Position numbers and translations under genes: made by a program
Shown here: positions 19,240-28,635 of the stretch, piece by piece
Layout of the letters: the number at the start of each line of letters is the position of its first letter
How positions within the stretch are numbered: position 1 is the first letter of the stretch
The notes under the pieces: generated by a model
Seen by the model: only the letters and a program-made list of their open reading frames with translations
Told to the model about the DNA's origin: nothing
Databases searched by the model: none
Source of the DNA: Emiliania huxleyi CCMP1516
Lineage: Eukaryota; Haptophyta; Isochrysidales; Noelaerhabdaceae
Assembly: GCF_000372725.1 (NCBI RefSeq)
Contig: NW_005197426.1
Coordinates: forward strand, 265,599 to 329,598
Length of the DNA: 64,000 nt
Reading direction: 5' to 3'

Positions 19240-21311
19240 ATGTCCACCACCCGCACCGCGCTGCTCGACAGCCAAGACGACAACGCGGAGACGGACGCGA
19301 CCGCGCCTGGCGACGCCGCGCCGGCCGAGGCGCCGCCAAAGTTCACGCTGCGCGGCGAGGCGTGGACGATGTTCATGCTCGGCTGGCCCATGGTGGTGAG
19401 CTTCGTGTGCCGGATCGGCATGGCCTCCACAGACACCGCCTTTGTCGGCCACCTCACCAACGCGACGACCGGCGTCTTCTTTGACCGCCCGTACAGCGGG
19501 GAGGAGTACCTCGCCGCGGCGTCGCTCTCCGACATGGTGGTCAACATCCTGATCGTGCCTCCGCTCGCCTTCAACCAGGTGCTCAACGCGCTGGTCGGGC
19601 AGGCGCTCGGTTCGGACAACAAGAAGATGGCCGGCACGTGGCTGCAGCTCTCCGTCTTCTTCCTCACGACGAGCTACCTGCCCTTCATGCTGATCCAGTA
19701 CCTCTTCACCGCCGACGTGCTCAAGCTGCTCGGCTTCAACCACGACATCTGCGAGCTCGCCGGCGTGTACGCGCGCTGGAACCTCTTCTGGCCCATCCCG
19801 AACGGCATCTACCAGTGCATGCGCTTCTACTTCCAGGCGCAGGGCATGCCGCGCCCCGCGATGTGGAACAACCTCGCCTTTGTCCTCGTCAACGCGCTCC
19901 TCAACTGGACCTTCGTCTTCGGAGGGCCGCTCCAGTACGCCTGCGGCTGGACAGGGTTCGGATTCATCGGCGCAGCGACGTCTCTCCGGCAGGCGCCTGG
20001 AAGCACGCCCGAGCCTTCTCAAGACCATGCCTGTAGGCGCAGCGATGTCCATCTCGGCGTCGCGCTGCCTGCAGCCCCTCACGTACTGGCTGTACATGTT
20101 TGTCTACCGCCGCGCGCACCTCGAGACCTGGCCCGGCCTCTCGTCGGCCTTCCTGCGACCGGACCGCGTCCGCCGCTTCCTGGCGCAGGCGCTGCCCCTC
20201 ATCGGCACGCTCCTCTTCCAACCGCCTGGACGCGTCCTTGCGCACGTCCGTGACATGTCCGTGACACGTCCCGCAGGCACGCTCATCTTCCAGTCCGTCT
20301 CGGGGCAGGTCACCACGCTGCTCATCGCGCAGCTCGGCGCCCTCGCCACTTCCGCCTCGCCCGCCGTGAAGCTTCCCCGAACCTTCGGAGCCTTCCCGCA
20401 GGCACCCTCGCCATCTCCGCTTCGTCCGCCGTCTCGGCGGCGACGCAGGTGGCCTCGTCCGGCCTCTCCGCCGCTTTCACCGCCGTCGCCGCCGTTCGCA
20501 TCGGCTTCCACCTCGGCCGCGGAGACGTGCGCGCCTCAAAGGCGGCGATGTGGATCGTCGTCGGCACGAGCGTCGGCACGAGCCTGCTCACCGTCGCTGT
20601 GCTCTGGCCGTTGCGCGCGCAGCTCTGCGAGCTCGTCACTTCGGACAGCGAGGTCGTGCCCGTCGCTTCGATGCTGGTCGCCGCCGCCTTTGTCGCCGCC
20701 GGCTTGCCGCAGCCGAGCATCGGCTTGGTCGGAACCTCCCATGAACTTGCTCGGGACCCTCCCCATAGGTCTGTCGCAGCTGGTGAGCATCGGCACGTCG
20801 GGCGTCCTCTCAGGCCAGGGCCGCACCCCTTCTGATGGCGCCGCTGAACCTTCTTCCGAACCCTCTCTTGACCTTCCTACAGGTCAGGGCCGAACGTTCG
20901 TGACGACGCTGCTCTCGTTTGGCTTCGAGCTGCCGACCTCGATCGGCGGCACCGCCCTGCTCGTCTACGTCGCAAAGCTGCGCGGCAAGGAGGGGCTGCT
21001 CGCGGCAACGTCGGAGCCTTCTCGCCCCTTCTCTGAACCCTCTCGGAAGCTGCCTGCAGGAGGGGCTGCTAGCGATCACGTGGGCGGGCGGCGGCTTCTC
21101 GCTCGTCGAGGTGGGCGTCGTCGCGCTCATCATCCTCTGCGGCGACTGGAGGCGCTTCGCGGCCGACGCAAAGGCGCGGCAGGAGGCCGACAGCCAGCCC
21201 GCCGCGCCCGACGCGGAGGGGGGCGACGGCGGCGAGAGCGGCGGCGCGGCGGCGGGGGAAGGGACACCCGCCGACGGCGCAGCCGAGGCGCAGGACCAGG
21301 GCTCGAGATGA
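19240..21311 (+). CDS. MATE family multidrug/metabolite extrusion transporter, seven exons
   Basis: Model: exons 19240-19969, 20037-20204, 20277-20336, 20402-20701, 20769-20813, 20883-20989 and 21060-21311 (553 aa, in frame). MATE proteins export organic cations or metabolites in exchange for H+ or Na+. The sequence shows the N-terminal half (GWPMVVSFVCRIGMASTDTA, FVGHLTNA, LSDMVVNILIVPPLAFNQVL, GQALGSDNKKMAGTWLQ, CMRFYFQAQGMPRP) and the repeated C-terminal half (LPLIGTLIFQSVSGQVTTLL, SAATQVASSGLSAAF, AAGLSQLVSIGTSGVLSGQG). The C-terminal tail is acidic and low-complexity. All six introns are 65-72 nt; five have GC donors and the last GA. Each intron starts with a copy of the next exon's start. 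Confidence 0.88.
19970..20049 (+). repeat. Introner-like intron 1 of the MATE gene
   Basis: The intron is 19970-20036 (67 nt, GC-AG). Its start GCGCAGCGACGTCTC is repeated, slightly changed, as the exon start at 20037 (GCGCAGCGATGTCC). The filler has CCTTCTCAAGACC-type units. Confidence 0.7.
20205..20293 (+). repeat. Introner-like intron 2 of the MATE gene
   Basis: The intron is 20205-20276 (72 nt, GC-AG). Its first 16 nt recur at 20277 with one difference. The filler contains tandem GTCCGTGACAT and GTCCGTGACAC units (11 nt) and ends CCCGCAG. Confidence 0.8.
20337..20430 (+). repeat. Introner-like intron 3 of the MATE gene
   Basis: The intron is 20337-20401 (65 nt, GC-AG). About 29 nt at its start recur at 20402-20430 with five substitutions, mostly at synonymous sites. 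The longest duplication among the MATE introns. Confidence 0.8.
20702..21074 (+). repeat. Introner-like introns 4, 5 and 6 of the MATE gene
   Basis: Introns 20702-20768 (GC-AG), 20814-20882 (GC-AG) and 20990-21059 (GA-AG) are 67, 69 and 70 nt. The starts repeat the downstream exon: for example GAGGGGCTGCTCGCG at 20990 against GAGGGGCTGCTAGCG at 21060. Fillers are ACCTTCTTCCGA / ACCCTCTCTTGA-type units of 11-12 nt. Confidence 0.75.
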
Positions 21312-21940
21312 AGGGAGAGGGGCGTTGGGGAGCTCCGCGCGGTTCCGACTTCCGTGGAGATATTTTAGGCGCGGGGTGTAGAGTTTGAAGGTGGGAGAAG
21401 AGCCGCCCATATGTCAGCCGATCGTGCAGTGAGATCCGATCTGGCAGATGCATCATGCGCATGGCGGGCACAGATGCTGTGACGGGCCGGTTCAGACATC
21501 AGAGAATAATACGTCTTCCTGTGCATTCAGACTGTGCAACATTCTGATATACTGATTCTCCCACGCTCCACCTCGCGTGAGCCGTGAGCGCGTCACGGCA
21601 AAAAGAGTTTTTAATTAAAGTATAAAGAGTCGCTAACGAGTCGTACGACGAGATTAGGAGCAGCAGGGACCCGAGGGACCATGTGGAAGACGGCTAGTGC
21701 TAGTCCCCCATCGGGAGGACGACCCCGGCTAGTCGCCGACCACACCCACAAAGAACCCTGCACAAAGACCGCAGGGCGGGGACCTGTTCCTTTTTACCCA
21801 TCTCCTAGTAGAGGTGTCCGTGTTATTTATTTATTTAACGAGTCGTAACTCGTGAGAAATTCCTTCTACAAAAAAGCTGCCGGTTTCACAGCACACACAC
21901 TGGCACACTGCTCAGTGGTCAGACGGTGGACAAGAGAGAG

Positions 21941-21943
<3 letters not shown>

Positions 21944-22034
<91 letters not shown>

Positions 22035-22053
22035 GGACACCGCTGGACAGGTG

Positions 22054-22089
<36 letters not shown>

Positions 22090-22117
22090 AAGAATTCTCT
22101 CTTTCTCTCTCTCTCTA
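21944..22117. repeat. (CT)n and (GA)n tracts able to pair
   Basis: (TC)n runs from 21944 to 22031 (about 44 units). After a 27-bp spacer, (GA)n runs at 22059-22087, followed by a further interrupted CT tract at 22096-22117. The CT and GA tracts are complementary on one strand, so a hairpin or H-DNA structure is possible. Confidence 0.95.
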
Positions 22118-22178
22118 GGTGAAATGGGGTGATTTGCAACCCCTGCCTAGATGAGTACAGCTGAACAGTACCCGGTAA

Positions 22179-22187
22179 GTATAAAAG
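22179..22187 (+). promoter_or_regulatory. TATA-box-like element
   Basis: GTATAAAAG lies about 75 bp upstream of the ATG at 22261, a fitting position for a core promoter of the membrane protein gene. Confidence 0.45.
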
Positions 22188-22260
22188 TTTTGGCCAAAAC
22201 CCCCCACAATGGCTGACCCCGGGGGGCAACGATCAGGGGCGGATTGGGGGATTTTTCGGA

Positions 22261-23442
22261 GTGCGCAACTGGTTTTTCTCTTGCTGTTCCTTTGCGAGCG
22301 CGGCGGATTCGGCGATGCTCCCAGCCTCGCTGTGCGCCGCTGGCCTCCTCCTCGTCGGCGCTGGACTATCTCAGCCCTTCTACCTCTTCATCGCCGCAAA
22401 TCCGTGGGCTCAGTTGGTCGTCGTAGGCTTGGTCCTCATCACGGCTGGCCTGATGTCAGCACTACGGGAGGAGGGCCTCGCGGCGCTCCTTCCCACGCCG
22501 CTGCGGCTCTGCCTCTACGAGTCGCCCTTCGCGCTAGGCCTCCATGTCCGCAATGCGGCCCGCTCGCTGCAGCCGGGACAGATCTCGCTCCAGCCAGACC
22601 CGCTTGTATCGCAGCTTGCGCGAGTCGCCGCCCTTTGCTGCCTAGACCTCGAGGATGCGCTCGTGCGCGAGATCGTCTCCTCGCTCGACGCCGACTTTCG
22701 CGAGGCTGCCTTCAACCCGTGCGCTCGCTCCCTCCACCCGACCCTCCTCAGCGTCGTGCTCGGCCGCCGCGGGCTGGCTCAGCTTGCCGCGATCGAGCGC
22801 GAGAAGCTGCGCCGTGGCCCGCAGAGCCCGGTGCCACCGGCGGCAGCCGGGGGTGACGGCGACCCTCCGGTGCTCCGGCGGCGCGACACCAAGGGCATCG
22901 CGCGCGAGGTGTTGCGGCTGCACGGCAAGAGCAGCGGGAAGAGCCCTCTCAGCCCGGGCGCTGCCGACGAGTCCGACGCCGCGTCTGCCGCCGGAGACCT
23001 GGACAAGTCGTCGGGCAGCGGCGCCATCGGCGACCTCGCCCTCGCGTGGAAGATCGTCTCCCTCCACCTCGTCGTCCCGCTCTGGAGGGCTAGCGTCGCC
23101 CGCGCCAGAGTGCGCCGCAGCCGCAGCCCTCGCCAGCCCCCTCGCTCCCCTCCCAGAGAGGAGTTGACCCTCCCCCTCCCCCCTCCCAGAGACGCCTCCG
23201 CCGCCTCGCAGGCGTCGGCTCCGTGGAGGCTCGTCGTGGCGACCTGGACGGCGCTCGCGCAGAGCTGGCTCGTCCTGGCGGCTTCGGCCGCCTATGCGTG
23301 GCTGATGGCGTGGGTGCGGCAACCGCCCGCGCGCAAGGCGGCCGGCGGCGAGAACGGGGAGAAGGGCTCGGAGGCCGCGAACGCGCCTCGGCGCGGCCGC
23401 AGGCAGAGCCTCTTCGGTCGGCGGCAGAGCCTGGAGGCGTGA
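22261..23442 (+). CDS. Unknown membrane protein
   Basis: A single exon, 393 aa. Two hydrophobic segments lie near the N-terminus (LPASLCAAGLLLVGAGL; AQLVVVGLVLITAGLMSAL) and one or two near the C-terminus (WRLVVATWTALAQSWLVLAA; AYAWLMAWV). Between them is a soluble region with a structured part (LYESPFALGLHVRNAARSLQ; ALCCLDLEDALVREIVSSLD) and a disordered Ser/Pro-rich linker. The tail has duplicated RRQSLFGRRQSLEA. I do not recognise the family. A later ATG at 22315 is an alternative start. Confidence 0.65.
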   Translation: MRNWFFSCCSFASAADSAMLPASLCAAGLLLVGAGLSQPFYLFIAANPWAQLVVVGLVLITAGLMSALREEGLAALLPTPLRLCLYESPFALGLHVRNAARSLQPGQISLQPDPLVSQLARVAALCCLDLEDALVREIVSSLDADFREAAFNPCARSLHPTLLSVVLGRRGLAQLAAIEREKLRRGPQSPVPPAAAGGDGDPPVLRRRDTKGIAREVLRLHGKSSGKSPLSPGAADESDAASAAGDLDKSSGSGAIGDLALAWKIVSLHLVVPLWRASVARARVRRSRSPRQPPRSPPREELTLPLPPPRDASAASQASAPWRLVVATWTALAQSWLVLAASAAYAWLMAWVRQPPARKAAGGENGEKGSEAANAPRRGRRQSLFGRRQSLEA

Positions 23443-24933
23443 GGCTGTGCTTGCGCGCGGGGAGGAGGCACGGGGTTCCCTCTTTGTGCATGGGTGCGCT
23501 ACGACGCTTGTGAGTTGCGACTCTTGATGAGCCTTGTGCCTGTGGTTGCCAGTTCGCATCCGCTCTCATCGCTCTCGGAGTTGACGGTTGTACGGTGTCG
23601 CTCCCCGAGTCCTGTGGTCTCTGCTTGTCTGTCTCTGTGTCTCTAGTCTGTCTGTGGTCCAACGTCTCAAGAGTTGAGCTGCCTCTCCGCGGATCTCCGT
23701 GCGTGACTTTGATTGTTTTTGTCCGGGGAGCGGGGCGGGGGGGCGGGGGGTTCGTGGTACGTAAAGCCGTAGGTGGTTGCCGCTCCGTTTCTAAAAAAAC
23801 CTCGGACATTTTACGAACTCCTTGGCGACGTGCGCGTCGCGTCGCCAAGGCTCTGCGACCTCGGTCGTACAATCGGCGACCTCGGTCGCACAACCGGCCG
23901 GATGCGCGGGTTTTCAGCCAGGTTCCCGCGCACCGGCCACGAACTCGACTCGCACAGCAAAAAAATCCGGACCACGAAGCGCCGCCCGCGCGCCCATTGA
24001 CCCCCCAATCAGCCCTCTTGCTGTCCCTCAATCCCCACCCGCCAGATGTACTGCCCTCGCCCACCCAATACTCCCACCCTCCTGACCCGGACAGTCCAGG
24101 TACAGGAAAAGCGGGGAGCGGGGCCCGATCCAAGGAGCACCCCGTCGGCCCGGGAGGGCTGTGAATTTCGGCGCGAGCGGAAGGCTGCCTGCAGACGCTC
24201 AGCCCCCGGCTGAGCTGCCGAATCCTCCCGGCTAATCCCCTGACCTGCCGCCTGAAACGGGACGACATTACACCACCTCACACACACTCCCCCCTCAGGG
24301 CTAAGCAGTGCGCAAGTCCACCCGAACTCTAGGCGAGGCGTCGACCACTCCTTCGGAATAGCTCTGTCAGTGGCTGCACTAGACGCCCAGAGATGGCGCG
24401 CGGCGCGGGCGGATGACTGCGGAAGAGAAAATGCGGAGAGGCTAGCTCGCAGGTAGATGTGCTCAGCCAAGGGTAGGGGATGAGGGGAATGTGTCAGTGT
24501 GGGGGGTGCACCAACCGCAGAGCGTTGTGTTTTGCCTTTAAGACTTGAACAGTTTTTTTTTTGCCGCTCCGTTTCTCTGTTCTGGCCTTTTCTCCGTGTT
24601 TACTTCGAGTTTTGTGTCCGGCAGAGAAGACACAGACGCCCCAAAACACGCCTCGACCTCGTCACGCGGCAAGTGCTACAGGCTCGGCACTCCGGCGGAG
24701 CGTGTCGCTCTGAACCAGCAACACCGTCTGCGTCTCCTCGATCCTCGATGCGCGTCGCTCCAACAGCACCTCACGGATCATCACATCGCCTCCGGCCCGC
24801 TCGGCGACGGAGCTCCCGAGCCGGTCGCGTTGAGCGGCTCTCTGTGCCCGCGGTGCACCCCCTCCACGGCGCCCGCTTCCGGCGCCCGCCACGGTCCCGC
24901 CCGCGAGGCTCGCTCCACGCGTCTACCGGCGCA
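23443..24933. other. Intergenic with dispersed repeat
   Basis: A short inverted pair (GGCGACGTGCGCGTCGCGTCGCC) lies near 23823-23845, and GACCTCGGTCGYACAA is repeated at 23860-23895. The dispersed repeat at 24090-24480 is listed separately. Pyrimidine-rich T-runs occur near 24545-24620. No gene is supported. Confidence 0.45.
24090..24480 (-). repeat. Dispersed ~390-bp repeat, copy 1
   Basis: The reverse complement matches 38131-38515 at roughly 75-80% by eye, including conserved blocks GCGTCTAGTGCAGCCACTGA, GCGCACTGCTTAGCCCT and CGGGCCCCGCTCCC. It is non-coding and lacks obvious terminal repeats. It could be a SINE/MITE-type element or an old duplication. Confidence 0.75.
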
Positions 24934-26215
24934 TCACAGCCCAGCCTGCGTGCGGTAGTGGTCGGTCAGCCTCACCTTACCGCCCTGCGGCCGGCGGAAG
25001 CCGCCCGCCGCCGCGCCGCCCGCCGGCATGCCCGCGGGAGGACAGCCTCCGTGCGGGCCTGCCCCCTTGGAGAGGCAGGCCCCCGGGGGCCCTCCTCCTG
25101 CGCCGGGGTGGTGGGGGGCGGGCGGGGCAGGGCCGCCCGTCCTCGGGCTGCCGCCCACCCCCCCTCCCACCCCCCCTCCCATCCCCATTCCCATCCCTCC
25201 GGTGGGGGGCGGCGGCGGCGCGGCGCGCAGCTCCTCCTGCCGCTTCTCCTCCGCCTAGACAGGGACGTGTCCGAGACGTGTCACGGACGGGGGTCCTCGA
25301 CGGCTCCGCCGCCGCCTCCTCCTCCCCAGCCTCCTTCTCGAGCCACTCCGCGGCGCTCATCCCCGCCGGCATCCACGCGCCAACCTCGGCATTGTACACA
25401 TACTTTGGCGCCTCCTCGACCGGCCCGTCCCCGCCCCCGCCCCCGCCCCCCCCTCCCCCTCCGCCCAAGTCCACGCCCGCCGCAGCCGCCGCCTGGCGGG
25501 CCCACGACCAGCCTCCCTGCAGCAGGTCGGCCGGCTTCTTCTTCCCCTCGACCAGGTCGACCAGCCAGCCGCCCGCGCCGCCCTTGGAGGCGTCCTCCTC
25601 GCCCTCTCCTCCGGCGGCCTCGGACGGGCCATGCCCGCCGCCCAATCCTCCGCCGCCGCCGTAGCCAGGCGCGCCCGGAAGGCGCATCGCAGCGGCGCGC
25701 GAGTCGTAGGCTGGCGGCGCCGCAGCGGCGTACCCTCCCGGCGGCACTGCCGCAGCCTGCGCGGGCGGTGCAGCGTACACCATGGAGGCTCCTGCGGGCA
25801 GCGGCGCGCCAGCACCGGGCGTCTTGGCCGACCAGTCGCTCACGCGATGGCTCGGCGGCGGCGCCCACTGATGAGCGGCGGCCGCCGCCGCCGGTGGTGC
25901 GCCTGGCATGAGGCTGGCGTCGAGCGGAGCAGCGCTCGCCAGCATCTCCTCAAAGCCGAGCTGCGGCGAGAGCGGCTCGACGCCTCCGCCGCCGGCGGCG
26001 GTGGACGACGCCGGGGGGGGCGTCACCGGAGGAGGCGTGCCCTGCGCATGCTGCTGCGGTGGTATTGCTTGCAGGTCGAGGCCATAGACGCTCATGTCTG
26101 ACAGGAGCGCGTCAATGTCCCAGCCGCTGTCCGGGTCGTAATAGAGATCCGCGTCGGCGTCCTCTCCAGCCACGGACTGGAGCTGCGCGAAGAGCGCGGC
26201 GCCGTCGGCGGCCAT
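24934..26215 (-). CDS. Gly/Pro/Ala-rich protein, two exons
   Basis: Model: exons 26215-25310 and 25254-24934 (408 aa). It starts MAADGAALFAQLQSVAGEDA. It is mostly low-complexity (poly-Gly of about 12, PPPP, AAAA runs) with a structured region EAPKYVYNAEVGAWMPAGMS then AAEWLEKEAGEEE. KYxYN...WxP followed by an acidic helix and Pro/Gly tail recalls the C-terminal part of COPII scaffold Sec16, but this is weak. The tail ends HYRTQAGL. The 55-nt intron has a GC donor, and its filler contains GTGACACGTCTCGGACACG, close to the filler of MATE intron 2. Confidence 0.55.
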
Positions 26216-26273
26216 GCAGGGTCCTTCGTCGGCGATGCGCTAATACTACCTTTGTTTCCAGCGGTACCAGGCA

Positions 26274-26827
26274 GGGTTCGGACTTTTTGCGGGGTATGGT
26301 ATGGTACGCGGCAACCCACCCCGCCGACGGTACCGCACCCGCGCCGGTCGCCGCACCCGCACCAGCAGGCGCCGCGCCGGACTGAGCCGCAGCCTACCAC
26401 TCCGCCGTTCGAGCTCGTATTCACTCTCTGCTGGCGCTGCACCAACCAAGGCATCGCTGCTCGCGCTGGTCACCGAGATGCGTAACCTCGCAAATAAGGA
26501 GGAGCGCAACACAAAGGTCAACCAACTTGGACGGCTGGCGTTCGAGATCTTGCGACGGCTATGTTGATTCGCGCGACATTGAGGCGCTCCGCAACCAGAA
26601 GGGTGTCGGCGAGTGGAGTGTGGAGCAGCTGCAGCAGCTCTGCGACACGGGCGCCTGTTCCTACCTCATGGCGCTGCGGGCTCGGCGGCAGTAGAGGGAG
26701 GGGCCGACGGGGACCATACCCCCCCCACCCCCTGTCGAGGGCTAGTCTTGGGGGGTCAGGACCATATACCCCCCCACCCTTTGGTCCGCGAGGGTACCAT
26801 ACCATACCCCGCAAAAAGTTGGAACCC
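26274..26827. mobile_element. 554-bp element with 34-bp terminal inverted repeats
   Basis: The left end 26274-26307 and right end 26794-26827 are inverted copies with two mismatches; the shared core is CTTTTTGCGGGGTATGGTAT. The interior has an EQLQQLCDTGACSYLMALRA reading at 26618-26690. Related pieces occur at 53075-53745. The size and TIRs fit a non-autonomous DNA transposon; no transposase and no clear target duplication were seen. Confidence 0.75.
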
Positions 26828-27333
26828 AGTGGGTTGCGGGCATGAAGAAAACAGGATTGAGACACGCCGCCGTTTCTAAACCTTTCCACAGCCCTCATCC
26901 ACCCCACGCCGTGGTTTCTTAGCTCCGGCCGGGGCACTCAATCAAGCCAGAGCGCCGGCAGGATTTTCAGGTATTAAAGCTGCGGAGGTATCAAGCTGCG
27001 GTCCGCGAGGGCGATGCCAGAGTGCAGTCTGCCGCCGAGCGGTCGGCTCTCTGGATGACGGGAAGACGCACACACGCCTCCATCCACTCCACTCAGAACT
27101 CCGCAGACTTGAAAGGTGACAAGTGCGCGCGCCGCAGGCGAAGAGAAATTTTGAGCTTCAGCTGGGGCTCCCGTTCACACTCGTGTCTGGCCTTTTCTCG
27201 GCACTCGGGGCCGCGCCTGCGGCGCGCCGTGGTTTCTTAGATTTTCGCGGAAATCGCTTGCCGGCTTGGGAGAGTGTTTTGTCGGCTTGGTAGGGTTTCT
27301 CAGGTAAGGTTTCTTAATGCCCGCAACCCACTG
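26827..27333. mobile_element. Second inverted-repeat-bounded segment
   Basis: CAGTGGGTTGCGGGCAT at 26827-26843 is exactly inverted at 27317-27333. The inside repeats GTGGTTTCTTAG (26920s and 27228-27239) and GGTTTCT variants. It abuts the 554-bp element, overlapping it by one base. It may be a second non-autonomous element or an outer part of the same one. Confidence 0.55.
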
Positions 27334-27593
27334 TACGAGAGAATTTTCAGAAGATAATTTTACAAGAAAAGGCGCTCGCACAACAGAAGAGAAAGCGGAC
27401 GGATAGCAAACAAGAACACAACGCACTCTCTCACGTTACAAGGGACATTCTGCAGAGATGCAGGGAGGAGCTCATCTACCCTTATAAGTCTCTCGTGTCC
27501 GCGCCGACGCTCTTTTAACGTAGAACGTCCCAGCTACACCGCCCGCCGACGATCGATCAGTCCACAATCGTCGGCCCGCAGCGACCCGCAGCG

Positions 27594-28366
27594 ATGGATG
27601 CCGCCGCCCCCCCGGCCACTGCGGCCGACGCGCCGATGCACGACCGGCCTCCGTCGGATGGCTCTCCGGCCTCTCCGGCCGCTGACGCGGCCGCCCATGC
27701 TGCTGCCGATCCGGTCCCTCTCACGCTCAGCGATATCCGCACAAGCTACGACAACTTTGAGGTCGCCGGCTTTGGCCAGGTGCAGCCACCACCTGCGTGC
27801 CTCCATGTTCACGCTTCGCGCCCCTCCCCCCTCTCTGACGCCGCCGTCTGACCTTAGGTGAGGGGCACGACTACCCGCCTGGAAGGCGCTCTCATCAGCA
27901 AGTCACCCAGGCACCAACTCCTGGGCGTTTACGCTTGACTACGAAACCATGCAGTGGATGCAGCTCGATCAAAACAGCGACGCCAACAGCCAACAGCTGG
28001 CCCCTGGGCGAGTTCCTTGCCCAGGATGAGGTGCGAGCCATGATGCTCGACCCAGCGTGCACCAAGCCGCTCACATTCCGTGAGTTCGTCAACGGGCTCT
28101 CCAAGTCGACGGCGATCTCGAACTCCGACAACCGGACCGATGCACCAGCCGCGGAGGACGATAGCTCCCTCGACGACATCCCTTCATCGACGGACGCCTT
28201 CACCGCCGCCGGCCCTGGGCCATCCATCGCGGCCTCCGACTGGCTGCCGCAGGTCACACCCTATCTATCTTCCTTAGGCACGGAGCCGACGGAGCCATCG
28301 CGCACGCCCGCAGCATCGCGTGCTGCTCCGAGGTCTCCCGCCGAGACCGGCTCGGCGCGGCTTTGA
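27594..28366 (+). CDS. Unknown protein, probably two exons
   Basis: Model: exons 27594-27774 and 27858-28366 (229 aa) using a GC donor. Exon 1 is MDAAAPPATAADAP..., then LSDIRTSYDNFEVAGFG. Exon 2 includes WPLGEFLAQDEVRAMMLDPA and PLTFREFVNGLSKSTAIS, then a Ser/Pro-rich tail. A competing frame in exon 2 reads NSWAFTLDYETMQWMQLDQN, which also looks natural, so the splicing here may differ from this model. I do not recognise the family. Confidence 0.45.
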
Positions 28367-28635
28367 CTGACGTGACTGACTGATGAGTGCTTGCGATGGA
28401 GAGAGATGTTGTTGCGATGGATGATCTCCGACACCCCCAAAACCAAAACGCAAATTGCCCCACTTTGGATCCTGCGTCTCTCACTGCCCGAACAACAGAG
28501 GCGGGTACCGCCGCAGGTCCCCCACTAGTTGGGAGATACTTCTTTTCGACGCCTCGGCGACCCTTAAAACTTCTTTTCGAAAAAGAAAAGCTAAGCGCGC
28601 GTGTCGCGGAGGCTCCAGCAGCCTTCGGCTTGTCC
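28367..28635. other. Upstream region of GCN1
   Basis: The GCN1 frame is open upstream to 28387, but its residues there are not HEAT-like, so I place the start at 28636 and treat this as promoter and 5' UTR. Confidence 0.4.

Larger units (their letters stand above)
21312..22260. other. Intergenic with a large dinucleotide tract
   Basis: Mainly non-coding. AT-rich sequence lies around 21590-21660 and 21830-21850. The CT/GA tract and a TATA box are listed separately. No ORF is supported. Confidence 0.5.
26216..27593. other. Repeat-filled intergenic region
   Basis: This is occupied mainly by two adjoining inverted-repeat elements, listed separately. Between 27335 and 27593 is the promoter region of the next gene. 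No independent gene is supported. Confidence 0.5.
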
